From Sphingobacterium wenxiniae (GTDB taxonomy: Bacteria > Bacteroidota > Bacteroidia > Sphingobacteriales > Sphingobacteriaceae): 64,000 bases of DNA. Both the position numbers and the translations under genes were made by a program. This document shows positions 8,488 to 17,487 of this stretch, one piece after another; within the stretch, counting starts at the first letter, position 1, and each line of letters starts with the position of its first letter. The stretch covers positions 186,001 through 250,000 of the forward strand of contig NZ_FOZZ01000005.1 in the NCBI RefSeq assembly GCF_900116225.1. Direction: 5' to 3'. The notes beneath the pieces were generated by a model. That model was not told where the DNA came from. It saw only the letters and a program-made list of their open reading frames with translations, and ran no database searches.

Positions 8488-9017
8488 CAATATCCTACCA
8501 ATGAAACAATATTCTCACTAAAACGTGTCAGCCTTCCCCTGCTATTCAGAAAATCCAGACTGATTACGAAAGAATATCCGGCTACGATACCGCCAAGCTT
8601 TTCTACCAATTTTGAAGCCGCTACGACTGTTCCTCCGGTAGCTAAAAGATCATCATGTAATAATACGCGTGCTCCCGGAGCAAACGCGTCTTCATGGACT
8701 TCAATCGTTGCTTGTCCGTATTCCAGTTTATAAGATTCTGCTATGGTCTTGAAAGGCAATTTCCCCTGTTTACGAATCGGCACAAAGGGCAAACTCAACC
8801 TATTAGCAAGCATCAAACCAAACAGAAATCCACGGCTTTCAATTCCAGCAATCACATCGATGTCTTGCCCTTGCAATCTTTCTGCAAATGCTTCTACCAC
8901 GGCAGTACACAGCTCCGGGTCTTTCAAAATTGGTGTAATATCCTTAAATACAATACCGGGCTGTGGGAAATCCACAATATCCCGAATTACTTCTTTTAAC
9001 TGTTCTTCTATTGTCAT
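8487..9017 (-). CDS. apt: Adenine phosphoribosyltransferase
   Basis: From the ATG at 9017 the product has 176 residues, normal for Apt. An upstream in-frame ATG at 9089 would add 24 residues encoded by low-complexity repeat DNA and is unlikely to be used. The PRPP-binding motif VLLHDDLLATGGT is present, along with the IESRGFLFG and PIRKQGKLP segments typical of Apt. It salvages adenine with PRPP to AMP in the cytoplasm. It ends in the shared hairpin at 8451-8487 and appears to be transcribed alone. Confidence 0.95.
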   Translation of the reverse strand: MTIEEQLKEVIRDIVDFPQPGIVFKDITPILKDPELCTAVVEAFAERLQGQDIDVIAGIESRGFLFGLMLANRLSLPFVPIRKQGKLPFKTIAESYKLEYGQATIEVHEDAFAPGARVLLHDDLLATGGTVVAASKLVEKLGGIVAGYSFVISLDFLNSRGRLTRFSENIVSLVGY

Positions 9018-9028
9018 TGTTTTTTTTA

Positions 9029-9136
9029 GTTGAAAGTGGAAAATTGAAAGTTGAAAATCATCACTCACTACCCAATACTCATATCTCAATACTCATATCT
9101 CAATACTCATATCTCAATACTCATATCTCAATACTC
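9029..9136. repeat. Short-word repeats upstream of apt, including a 14-bp tandem array
   Basis: Four exact copies of the 14-base unit TCATATCTCAATAC run from 9079 to 9134, with a partial copy before them. They are preceded (9029-9060) by degenerate GTTGAAAGT-like words. The last copy contains the stop codon (9128-9130) and last tyrosine codon of the helix-hairpin-helix gene, so the array has grown into a coding end. Unit size and lack of spacers exclude CRISPR. Confidence 0.85.
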
Positions 9137-10042
9137 AAACCCCAAATATGGTTCAATTTTACGCAAAAAATCTGCATTTAGAGCTACGATGTCGCGAAGA
9201 CTTTCCATGGATTGAAAAGAGCCATGTTGTTCCCGGTAACGCAAAATAATATCCGCCTGCTTTTTAGAAATGTACGGGTGGCGTGCTAACTCAGTTGCGG
9301 CAATAGCGTTGATGGACAACTTCTTTACTTTTCTCTCGCCCTCCGAAAGCTGTCCTTCAATGGACGCATACAATTCCTCCGATAGTCCATATACTTCCCG
9401 CAACTGCTCTTTGCTGTGAAAACCACCTAAAGCATCCCTAAATTTTACAATACGATTTGCAAATACCGAACCTATCCCCTTTAAACGTTTAAATTCCGTC
9501 GTGTCTGCCCGATTCATATCGATAAGCAATACGGGTGTATTTTCCTTGGCTACAAAACTGGCAATTGATTCGGCTTTTTGAGTTCCCTTCTCTTTTTCGG
9601 CAAACCTAAGATAAGGTTCTATACGTTTGAAATCCTTGTCCGAAATGGAATATATTTTAGCGACATCCGCCTTGCTGTAAAACCTCCCGCCTTTTGCTTC
9701 ATAGTTCTTGATAACCCGAATCTGCTTATCCGAAAAGCCTAATGCCCGCCATTGATCTACAGGTAGATTGTTTGGGTTAAAAGGAGATAATGTAACCGGA
9801 GATTTGGAAAAATGGTTTTCATTTTCACTGGATAGCAGACCAATTTCCTCCGGTTCAGCCAATTCTTCCTCAGCAGGTAAACCCAGCAACCCAATATGCG
9901 CTGTCAATTCGCCCTGTTGCTGTGAAAGATGATATTTATAACCGATTGGAATCAACAATACAATAGCTATCAGCACAAAGAGGGCTATTAGCCCTCTTCG
10001 TTCCCCTGTCGTCAACGAAAAAAAATCTATTAATCTTTTCAT
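9128..10042 (-). CDS. ComEA-like helix-hairpin-helix protein with N-terminal membrane anchor
   Basis: A 304-residue protein with a membrane helix at about 19-36 and three helix-hairpin-helix repeats: around 95-155 (GFSDKQIRVIKNYEAKGG), around 180-225 (LKGIGSVFANRIVKFRDALG) and around 255-300 (HPYISKKQADIILRYREQHG). This arrangement resembles ComEA, the membrane-tethered DNA receptor of natural transformation, but with several HhH units, a form common in Bacteroidota. It lies 27 bases behind the efflux adaptor gene on the same strand. A DNA-uptake role is possible; no other competence genes are nearby. Confidence 0.8.
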   Translation of the reverse strand: MKRLIDFFSLTTGERRGLIALFVLIAIVLLIPIGYKYHLSQQQGELTAHIGLLGLPAEEELAEPEEIGLLSSENENHFSKSPVTLSPFNPNNLPVDQWRALGFSDKQIRVIKNYEAKGGRFYSKADVAKIYSISDKDFKRIEPYLRFAEKEKGTQKAESIASFVAKENTPVLLIDMNRADTTEFKRLKGIGSVFANRIVKFRDALGGFHSKEQLREVYGLSEELYASIEGQLSEGERKVKKLSINAIAATELARHPYISKKQADIILRYREQHGSFQSMESLRDIVALNADFLRKIEPYLGFEY

Positions 10043-10069
10043 ATACGTCGGGCTTATATAAAAAACATC

Positions 10070-11377
10070 CTATTTCAACATACTGGCTTCTACTTTCTTC
10101 ACGCGACTACCGTCTTGCAGAATCTTGGAAATCGCATTGAAAGGTCTGGAAACCACCTCCTCATCTTTCTTAACACCACTTTTCACCACGATGAACTGGT
10201 CATCCTGAATACCTGTTTTTACTTCAACCATCTTCACCACTTCACCATTCAGCACAAAAACATATTCTTTCACACCATCGGCAGCTGTCGTATCCGAACC
10301 TGTACCCGTACGCACGGTAACGGACTGTATCGGTACGACTAAACCTTTCTCGCTCTTGGTGTGTACCTGCACCGTAGCCGACAATCCCGGACGAAAAGGC
10401 GACGAATTTACATTGTCATCATCGATCAAATCCTCATAAGAAGAAGGCTCAATACGCACTTTCACATTAAAGTTTGTCACCTGCTCAGCCGTAGTCGTTG
10501 CTGTTGTCGCAGTAGACGTCGAAGAACTGCTGATCTCGGTAACTACGCCCTTGAACTTACGTCCTTGAAAAGCATCAACATCAATCGTCGCCTCATTGCC
10601 CACTTTCACCCGGTTAATATCGTTCTCATTCACCTCCACATTTACTTCCATAATCGACATATTAGCGATACGCATAATTTCCGTACCCGCCATTTGCGCC
10701 GTACCCACTACGCGTTCACCCAACTCGATGGATAATAAAGATATAACACCATCTGATGGCGCATAAATCGTCGTTCTGCTCAAGCTATTGCCCGCCTCGC
10801 TCAATTGCGCACGCGCCTGGTTGACCCCATAACGTGCCGCAACAACCTGTTGGCGCTGCGACTCTAAACTTGCCAAAGCCGCTTCGTAATCAGCACGCGC
10901 CTTGTCCATCTCTGCTGCCGAAATAACCCGTTTCTCAAACAAGGCTGCATTACGTTTGTAAATAGCTTCTATATTGACAAAATTAGCTTCCTGCTGTTTC
11001 AGAACTTGTTGTGATGCCGAAAGATTCGCCTGCTGCTGGCTCACCATTGCTGCCACCTGATCGTAGCCCGATTGCAATAGATCCGGCTTCACCCGACACA
11101 ACACCTGCCCTTTTTTAACCACATCACCTTCTTTCACATTCAGTTCAATAATCTCACCCGAAACCTCCGAGCTGAGCTTTACTTCAAACTCCGGCTGTAC
11201 CTTACCACTGGCCGACACCTGTTCAAAAATGGTGCGTTCCTCAACCTTATCCACAGCAACCCGCTGCTCACCACCATCACCAAACCAACCTAACTTATTC
11301 CCAATAATAACAACAGCCAGCAATCCTATCGCTGAAAATACCAATATCTTTGGGAGTTTACTCTTTTTCTTTGCCAT
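10070..11377 (-). CDS. Periplasmic adaptor (membrane-fusion) protein, HlyD/MacA type
   Basis: A 435-residue protein with one N-terminal membrane helix (about 9-26), a lipoyl-like half domain near 60-95 (SGEIIELNVKEGDVVKKGQ), a long alpha-helical hairpin at about 95-205, the second lipoyl half near 210, then beta-barrel and membrane-proximal domains. These proteins bridge an inner-membrane pump and a TolC channel. The TolC gene lies 12 bases upstream, but no ABC or RND pump follows; a helix-hairpin-helix gene does. The pump partner must be encoded elsewhere or shared. Confidence 0.9.
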   Translation of the reverse strand: MAKKKSKLPKILVFSAIGLLAVVIIGNKLGWFGDGGEQRVAVDKVEERTIFEQVSASGKVQPEFEVKLSSEVSGEIIELNVKEGDVVKKGQVLCRVKPDLLQSGYDQVAAMVSQQQANLSASQQVLKQQEANFVNIEAIYKRNAALFEKRVISAAEMDKARADYEAALASLESQRQQVVAARYGVNQARAQLSEAGNSLSRTTIYAPSDGVISLLSIELGERVVGTAQMAGTEIMRIANMSIMEVNVEVNENDINRVKVGNEATIDVDAFQGRKFKGVVTEISSSSTSTATTATTTAEQVTNFNVKVRIEPSSYEDLIDDDNVNSSPFRPGLSATVQVHTKSEKGLVVPIQSVTVRTGTGSDTTAADGVKEYVFVLNGEVVKMVEVKTGIQDDQFIVVKSGVKKDEEVVSRPFNAISKILQDGSRVKKVEASMLK

Positions 11378-11389
11378 GAAATATTATTG

Positions 11390-12742
11390 TTAAAATGTTA
11401 TGGGGTTTCCTATATAATAATCGATTACTTTGCCGCGGAACACCAGTTCATATTTGCGGCGTATCATTTCAAATTCTGCTCTATTCCTGTTGGTCTGTGC
11501 CGTAAACAACTCAATAGAGTTTGCCACACCTACATCATAGCGTTCTTTCAAAGCATCGAAGGCAACTTGTGCCGTGTGGAATGCTACCTGAGAAGCCAGA
11601 TATTGTCTATTCGCAAATTTTAAATCTACAATTGCTTGCGCAATTGTTTTCTCTAGATTACGCTTTGCTAAAGCTTCATTATTTTCCGCCTGTAAATAGT
11701 TGATTTTGGCTTTACTTAGTGCTACTTTGCGACGATTATTGTCAAAAATAGGAAAATCCAAGCTTATCCCGCCACGGAAAGATTTATTCTGATCCAACTG
11801 CTCGCCAAGACTCATTTTCTGTTGCGTAATAATATCACGGCCTTCCGATGTATAGTTCGTTCCATAACTCCCTGATAAAGTCACGGTAGGGTAATAAGCA
11901 CCTTTTGCAATATCAATTTGTTTTTCCGCTAGTTGCCTGTTATACCCTGCTTGCTCAATAATCGGTTGCGTAGACAGAGCCTTCTGAAATGTATTCTCAT
12001 AAGACACATCAGCATATTCTGCCATAATACTTTCAATATCGGGTTTGATAAGTGTTATCACCGTGTCCGGCGACATTTCCATCAATTGTTTCAGTTCAAG
12101 AAGCGATAAATCATAGGCATTTTGTGAACTCATAATGTTCAGTTCATCCGTAGCAACCTGATTTTCCGATTGTGCCAAATCCGCTAAAGTCTTGTTGCCG
12201 ACTTCAAACTGTATACTATCTTGCCGCAACTGCTCTTTAGATAGTTGCACCTGCTGCGCCGCGGCTTCATAAAGCTCTCCATTCGTAATCGCTTCCAAAT
12301 AATTCGTTATGACAGACAAGGTGAGGTCGTTTTCAACCTTTTCCACTTCGGTAGCATCAATTAACAGCTGCACTTTATTGGCTTTGATTTGATTTACCTT
12401 CTGGAACCCTTGGAAAATAGCAACACTCGAAGAAAGTTGTGCACCGGCATAATTGGTCCATTTGTTTCCACGGATAAGTTGTCCCGATATCTGGTCAAAC
12501 GCCAATCCATAATTATATGTATTGCTTGCTCCGACCGAAAGGTTAGGGTACAAGGCAGACTTCGCTTCATACAAGTTCTGCTCGCTGACTTGATAACCAA
12601 ATCGTGCCTGTTTTATCTGTAGGTTCCTATTCAATGTCAACTGTATAGCCTCTTCCAGACTGATTTCTTGCCCATAGGCTATAGTGCAAAAGCCTAATAA
12701 GGTCAGTACAGAAAACAGATGGAAAGTAATTTTTCTTACCAT
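11390..12742 (-). CDS. TolC-family outer-membrane efflux channel
   Basis: From the ATG at 12742 the product has about 450 residues and begins with a clean signal peptide (MVRKITFHLFSVL... ending near AYG). An upstream ATG at 12802 would put 20 polar and aromatic residues before the signal and is unlikely. Two outer-membrane-efflux repeats of long amphipathic helices are visible, starting with ISLEEAIQLTLNRN and ending with GVANSIELFTAQTNRNRAEFEMIRRKYE. It forms a trimeric export channel and pairs with the adaptor encoded 12 bases downstream. Confidence 0.9.
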   Translation of the reverse strand: MVRKITFHLFSVLTLLGFCTIAYGQEISLEEAIQLTLNRNLQIKQARFGYQVSEQNLYEAKSALYPNLSVGASNTYNYGLAFDQISGQLIRGNKWTNYAGAQLSSSVAIFQGFQKVNQIKANKVQLLIDATEVEKVENDLTLSVITNYLEAITNGELYEAAAQQVQLSKEQLRQDSIQFEVGNKTLADLAQSENQVATDELNIMSSQNAYDLSLLELKQLMEMSPDTVITLIKPDIESIMAEYADVSYENTFQKALSTQPIIEQAGYNRQLAEKQIDIAKGAYYPTVTLSGSYGTNYTSEGRDIITQQKMSLGEQLDQNKSFRGGISLDFPIFDNNRRKVALSKAKINYLQAENNEALAKRNLEKTIAQAIVDLKFANRQYLASQVAFHTAQVAFDALKERYDVGVANSIELFTAQTNRNRAEFEMIRRKYELVFRGKVIDYYIGNPITF

Positions 12743-12768
12743 TTTAAGTTTTAAGAATAAATGATTTC

Positions 12769-12776
12769 TAAATTTG
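12769..12776 (+). promoter_or_regulatory. Possible -7 element for the deacetylase gene
   Basis: TAAATTTG matches TAnnTTTG, 25 bases before the ATG at 12801. No clear TTTG is seen at the -33 position, so support is partial. Confidence 0.35.
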
Positions 12777-12800
12777 GCATAAAAATATGATATTACCAAC

Positions 12801-13409
12801 ATGTATTTTATTAATGCGCCATTTTTTTTGAGATGGTACTATCCTAATGTTACTTTTAACCGTCCGAGAACAGCCAAAAAGGTATATCTCACCTTTGACG
12901 ATGGCCCTATTCCAGAGATTACACCTTCTATTTTGGACACATTGGCTGAGTATGGCATCAAAGCGACATTTTTCTGCGTTGGGGAGAATATCGAACGTAA
13001 TCCCGACCTGTTTGCTCGGCTATTGGCAGAAGGACATCGTATCGGAAACCATACCCAAAACCATCTCAAAGGTTGGGACACCGCAGACGAAGTCTATCTG
13101 GATAATGTTGCCAGATGCCAACAATTAACGAAGACAAGCCTATTCCGTCCGCCCTATGCACGAGCAAAAAAGTCGCAACTAAAACAACTCTACAAGAACT
13201 TTGAGGTTGTTTTTTGGGATGTTATTTCAGGAGATTTCGACACAGCGATTACCCCCGAACAATGCTATCAAAATGTAATTAAATATGTACAGAATGGCTC
13301 TATCATTGTTTTCCACGACAATTTAAAGGCTATTCCACGGGTATCATATGCCCTACCCAAAACCATTGATTATCTCTTGGAAAGAGGCTATGAATTTGAT
13401 GTGTTATAA
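12801..13409 (+). CDS. Polysaccharide deacetylase family protein (NodB domain)
   Basis: A 202-residue protein made almost entirely of a NodB fold. The metal and catalytic motifs are in order: TFDDGP near 31-36, HRIGNHTQNH with the HxxxH pair near 78-86, RPPYAR near 115-120, and IVFHDN near 167-172. Such enzymes remove N- or O-acetyl groups from peptidoglycan, chitin-like or exopolysaccharide chains. No signal peptide is obvious, so location is uncertain. It is divergent from the TolC operon and ends one base before the convergent DUF4249 gene. Confidence 0.9.
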   Translation: MYFINAPFFLRWYYPNVTFNRPRTAKKVYLTFDDGPIPEITPSILDTLAEYGIKATFFCVGENIERNPDLFARLLAEGHRIGNHTQNHLKGWDTADEVYLDNVARCQQLTKTSLFRPPYARAKKSQLKQLYKNFEVVFWDVISGDFDTAITPEQCYQNVIKYVQNGSIIVFHDNLKAIPRVSYALPKTIDYLLERGYEFDVL

Positions 13410-13410
13410 A

Positions 13411-14235
13411 TTAAGGAGTTGTAATTGTACTATCAAATGAGTGATCTATGAGGTCCAAATCCAGAATATGGAATTCATATTCCTTTGAAGAAGAAACAGA
13501 AAAATAGCCTAATGCCCCATTGGAAATATTAGAAGTAGGGTTGCCGGGCGCAGCCGTCCCAGGATTAGTCGACTGAAACTCGTTCCAATACTGGTATACA
13601 CTTTTATTGATACAATGTCTTCTAACCGTAAAGACATCACCTACTTTTACTTCATTATCAAAATCCGTGACCTGATGTGTCACATATAATCCATCATTGA
13701 ATTTATCATTGAACACTAGTGCAAATTTAAAATCACCGCCATTGACCGACATATCGTACTTATAATAATTTGGGGCACCTTGCGGGTCTCCAAACTTAAA
13801 GGTAGGCAGGTAATAATCCTCATTGAGTATTCTTTCTTTCACAATACCCACGGAGTCAATCTCTACATACGGCTGCATAATTTGTTCTGCATGAAAATAT
13901 TGATCCCCAATCTCAACATATAAACGATAGGTTCTTCCGGGAACAAGCTTCATATTCCGTTCTTCGTAAATCCCATTACCAATATGCCGAAGTGTATAAT
14001 ATCCCGCAAACGAATCCATAATCAACACCGTCGCGCCTTCAACAGGTTTCGAGTTTGCCGTTGCACCAAAGGGTACAGTTTCCGAAACACGAATATGTTG
14101 TATCGGAGATATATCCGTCAATTGTGCTTCTATGACATATCGTGGATTAGCATCATTCAAGTCTACATCGATCAGTTCTTCGCAAGAAACGGACAACAAA
14201 GCCAGCGACAATAGTATATAATGAACTAAACGCAT
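13411..14235 (-). CDS. DUF4249 surface lipoprotein
   Basis: From the ATG at 14235 the product has 274 residues with a signal peptide and lipobox LLSVSC (C18). Starting at 14325 would add 30 residues before the signal. The mature beta-rich protein matches DUF4249, a family almost always encoded next to a TonB-dependent receptor in Bacteroidota, as here (4-base gap). By analogy with SusD-type lipoproteins it may help deliver ligand to the receptor. The ligand is unknown. It closes the esterase-receptor-DUF4249 operon. Confidence 0.85.
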   Translation of the reverse strand: MRLVHYILLSLALLSVSCEELIDVDLNDANPRYVIEAQLTDISPIQHIRVSETVPFGATANSKPVEGATVLIMDSFAGYYTLRHIGNGIYEERNMKLVPGRTYRLYVEIGDQYFHAEQIMQPYVEIDSVGIVKERILNEDYYLPTFKFGDPQGAPNYYKYDMSVNGGDFKFALVFNDKFNDGLYVTHQVTDFDNEVKVGDVFTVRRHCINKSVYQYWNEFQSTNPGTAAPGNPTSNISNGALGYFSVSSSKEYEFHILDLDLIDHSFDSTITTP

Positions 14236-14239
14236 GTTT

Positions 14240-16561
14240 TTAAAATTTAAAATTCCAAGTAACTGAGGGGATCGCACCAAAAAGTGCAATTTTGTAAGCT
14301 TCTGTTTTATTCGGTACTGTTTCACTATCCCTAAAGTCTATAATATACGCATTCTTGCGATTGTATGCATTATAAACGCCAAAAGACCAGCTGGATTGCC
14401 AACGTTTGTTCTTGGGCTTCGGTTCATAAGTTGCCGACAAGTCCAGACGGTGGTAATTTGGCATCCGATATCCATTACGCTCGGTATAATAGAACATAGT
14501 CTTACCGTCCATCTCATATTTACCACTTGGGAAAGTAACCGCATGTCCGGTTTGGAACACAAAAGTAGCCCCTAACGTCCATTTTGGTGACAACTCATAC
14601 ATGCCGACCAACGAAATATCATGCCGACGGTCCTGCCTTGCATGAAACCAATCACCTTGATTGATTGCATCAAAACGGCGCTCGCTTCTGGAAAGACTAT
14701 AACTCAACCAGCCATTGAATCTGCCACTATTCTTCCGTAGATAAATTTCTATACCATACGATCTTCCCTCGCCGTACAACAAATCGCTCTCAAAATACTT
14801 GTTGGCCTGCAAATCGGCTCCGTTCTTAAAATCAATCTGGTTATTAAGGTATTTATAATAAGACTCCACCGAAAATTCATAACGATTATCCTTAAAATTT
14901 CGAAAATAGCCAAACGCGACCTGATCTACTAACTGAGGATTTATATTCAAGCTACTAATTACATACTGATCTGTCGGTAAGCTCGACGTTGTATTCGTCA
15001 ACTGGTGTAAATGCTGTACAATACGATTATATGAAGCTTTCAAGCTACTATTTTCGTCCAACATATAACTTGCCGACAAACGAGGTTCCAAATTTAAATA
15101 ATTCTTAGCGATACGGTTGCCATAGTACTGCTCATGGGTAACCTCTCCATCTTCGTCAAAAGTATAGAATGTGCCGGGGCCCATAACCATAAAATCCGTG
15201 AGTCGCAAACCATACATCAACGACAGCCTGTCCATCACCTTCCACTCATGCGAAATATATGCTGCCAATTCCATTCCCTGCCGGGAATCTATATCCATCG
15301 AATGAACCGAAGCGTCTTCTCCTGCCTCTACGCTTGCAGGTTTTATATTTTGCCTCAACGCATGCAGTCCAAATCGCAAGGTGCTTTCGGGATGAATATA
15401 ATACGAAAAATCCTGCTTTAAATTCCAATTCTGGATTTTGGAAGCAATTTTAAAATCACTGTCATTGCTCGACACATCCACATGGTAAGTAAAATCACTA
15501 TATATCAGGGAGGTGTTACTAAACAGGCGCTCACTAAAGAAGTGGTTCCAGCGCACAGTCGCCGTTGCATTTCCCCAGTCAAAACTGAACATGTCCGAAT
15601 AGCCTAAATCGTCTTTACCAAAGTATCCCGAAAGAAACAGCGTATTTTTCTCATCCAATTTATAATTGAGCTTGGCATTTAAGTCGTAGAAATACAACTT
15701 ACTTTTCTTGGCATCCTCATTTTTTGAAAGCTTCAAAAACATATCGGCATACGTTCTGCGCGCACTTAGCATAAAAGATCCGCGGTCTTTTACAATGGGG
15801 CCATCCAATTTAAGTCGCGAAGCGATAAGCCCTACCCCTCCTTCTGCGCCAAACTTTTTTTGGTTTCCGTCTTTCATGGTAATATCCAATACCGAAGAGA
15901 TACGTCCGCCATATTGGGCGGGAATCCCGCCTTTGAACAGTTGCACATCTTTAATAGCATCGGAATTAAACGTAGAGAAAAAGCCCATCAGATGCGAGGC
16001 ATTGTATACGGTAGCTTCATCCAGTAATATCAAGTTCTGGTCACCACCGCCGCCGCGCACATAAAAGTTTGCCGACCCTTCGCCCCCACTCTGTACACCC
16101 GGCATCAATTGTATGGTTTTCAGAAGATCTTTTTCACCAAACACGACAGGGATATGCCTGATTTCTTCCATCCCGAAATTGAGCGAACTCATCTGTGGAT
16201 TACGGACATGATCATCAGCTCTGCGGCCTGAAACCACAATTTCCTCCAATTGATTGTCTACAGGTTTCAATTCAAAATTACGCCGCACACTTGCCTGCAT
16301 ATCCAGTTCCATCCGAAAGCTTTCATAACCTACATAGCTTATCACCACCGCCACCTTCCCTTGTGGCAATTGCAAAGAATAAAACCCATAGTTGTTCGTA
16401 CTGACCGATTGCTGCTCACCCTCCATAGCAACTACCGCCCCAATCAGCGTTTCTCCTGTGGAAACATCCCGAATTGTCCCGCTCAGTACATACGGAGCCT
16501 GTCCTAAGACAATTCCGCTATAGCATAAAAGTATAAAACTAACGTAATAAGCTATCTTCAT
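14240..16561 (-). CDS. TonB-dependent outer-membrane receptor with carboxypeptidase-like N-terminal domain
   Basis: A 773-residue protein: signal peptide 1-20, a carboxypeptidase-D regulatory-like beta domain at about 22-105, a plug with the conserved PGVQSGGEG / FYVRGGGGDQNLILLDE region near 150-180, then a beta-barrel to the C-terminal VTWNFKF. It should import a ligand across the outer membrane using TonB energy. Its ATG overlaps the stop of the upstream esterase gene (ATGA at 16561-16558), and the DUF4249 gene follows after 4 bases, so the three proteins are made together. The esterase hints at an ester-containing ligand, for example a catecholate siderophore or an acylated glycan. Confidence 0.92.
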   Translation of the reverse strand: MKIAYYVSFILLCYSGIVLGQAPYVLSGTIRDVSTGETLIGAVVAMEGEQQSVSTNNYGFYSLQLPQGKVAVVISYVGYESFRMELDMQASVRRNFELKPVDNQLEEIVVSGRRADDHVRNPQMSSLNFGMEEIRHIPVVFGEKDLLKTIQLMPGVQSGGEGSANFYVRGGGGDQNLILLDEATVYNASHLMGFFSTFNSDAIKDVQLFKGGIPAQYGGRISSVLDITMKDGNQKKFGAEGGVGLIASRLKLDGPIVKDRGSFMLSARRTYADMFLKLSKNEDAKKSKLYFYDLNAKLNYKLDEKNTLFLSGYFGKDDLGYSDMFSFDWGNATATVRWNHFFSERLFSNTSLIYSDFTYHVDVSSNDSDFKIASKIQNWNLKQDFSYYIHPESTLRFGLHALRQNIKPASVEAGEDASVHSMDIDSRQGMELAAYISHEWKVMDRLSLMYGLRLTDFMVMGPGTFYTFDEDGEVTHEQYYGNRIAKNYLNLEPRLSASYMLDENSSLKASYNRIVQHLHQLTNTTSSLPTDQYVISSLNINPQLVDQVAFGYFRNFKDNRYEFSVESYYKYLNNQIDFKNGADLQANKYFESDLLYGEGRSYGIEIYLRKNSGRFNGWLSYSLSRSERRFDAINQGDWFHARQDRRHDISLVGMYELSPKWTLGATFVFQTGHAVTFPSGKYEMDGKTMFYYTERNGYRMPNYHRLDLSATYEPKPKNKRWQSSWSFGVYNAYNRKNAYIIDFRDSETVPNKTEAYKIALFGAIPSVTWNFKF

Positions 16562-17379
16562 TTTTTAGTAGATGCAGCAGCAAAACATTGATGAAAGAAA
16601 GCCATTTGATAATCGATAGACTTCGACCAATACTGTCCATCATGTTTGCCCGGCATCGTCTGGTAATGATGTGGCACGTTCATGTAGGTTAATTTTTCGT
16701 GCAGTTTTTCATTCACTCGGAAAAAGAAATCTTCGGTTCCACAATCAATAAATAGCTTTAGGCTACCGGGTTGTATCAAATGCGTCAGTTCCATTACAGT
16801 ATGACTATCCCAGACATCAACATTTTCGCGGTATTCCCCCAAATGCTTCTTCATATTCCAATTGTTGGGAAAAGGACGAATGTCTACACCCCCGGAAGTA
16901 CTTCCTGCGCAGGCAAACAAATCCTGATGGCGAAATGCCAGATACAAGGCTCCATGGCCTCCCATGCTCAGCCCGGTTATGCCACGATGCATCCTATCTG
17001 CTGGTGCACCGTATTTTGATTCGGCATAGGGCAACAGCTCTTTGGTGATAAAAGTTTCGTAGAAATAGTTCGTGCTTTCGGTATCCCAGTACCAACTGTC
17101 AAAACCTCCATCAGGACACACAACCAAATACTGATTTTTATCCACCCAATCTTTCATTTGCGGTGCTAAATTTATCCAACTGCTATAGTTGCCCGAATAA
17201 CCATGAAGTAAATATAAAGTTGATTGCGGTGTTCCTTTTTCAGGTGATATAAATACCACCTTAACATCTTTCTCCATACGCTCGCTAAATACCGACACTG
17301 TATCTACTTTTGCCGCCTGCACCTGCAAGACAGCAGCAACCCATAAAAATAACACTATTAGTTTCTTCATAAAATTCAT
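16558..17379 (-). CDS. Secreted esterase, PF00756-type alpha/beta hydrolase
   Basis: I use the ATG at 17379; the ATG at 17370 is equally compatible with the signal peptide MKKLIVLFLWVAAVL. In the 273-residue form the nucleophile elbow GLSMGGHG places Ser138. DCGTED supplies Asp217 and GKHDGQYW supplies His246, giving a full triad. The HGYSGNYSSW segment is the oxyanion region. Relatives include esterase D, feruloyl and acetyl esterases and enterochelin esterases. It is translationally coupled to the TonB receptor gene by an ATGA overlap, so it probably processes the imported ligand in the periplasm. Confidence 0.88.
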   Translation of the reverse strand: MNFMKKLIVLFLWVAAVLQVQAAKVDTVSVFSERMEKDVKVVFISPEKGTPQSTLYLLHGYSGNYSSWINLAPQMKDWVDKNQYLVVCPDGGFDSWYWDTESTNYFYETFITKELLPYAESKYGAPADRMHRGITGLSMGGHGALYLAFRHQDLFACAGSTSGGVDIRPFPNNWNMKKHLGEYRENVDVWDSHTVMELTHLIQPGSLKLFIDCGTEDFFFRVNEKLHEKLTYMNVPHHYQTMPGKHDGQYWSKSIDYQMAFFHQCFAAASTKK

Positions 17380-17420
17380 CTTCCTTTGTCCTCTAAATTG
17401 TCCTATCGTGCCCACACGAC

Positions 17421-17480
17421 AACTAAATTGTCACACTCAGCAGCTAAATTGTCACACTGAGCGGAGTCGAAGTGCGATAA
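17421..17480. repeat. Tandem 21-bp repeat with a GAGCGGAGTCGAAGTG tail
   Basis: Two near-identical 21-base units (17421-17441 and 17442-17462, core CTAAATTGTCACACT) run into GAGCGGAGTCGAAGTG. I recall that tail as a common intergenic repeat of Bacteroidota genomes, but I could not search for it. Confidence 0.6.
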
Positions 17481-17487
17481 TTACACA

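Noticed and set aside
9074..9136. Tandem repeats as a possible CRISPR array
   Set aside because: Units are 14 bases, directly adjacent, without spacers, and no cas gene is present.
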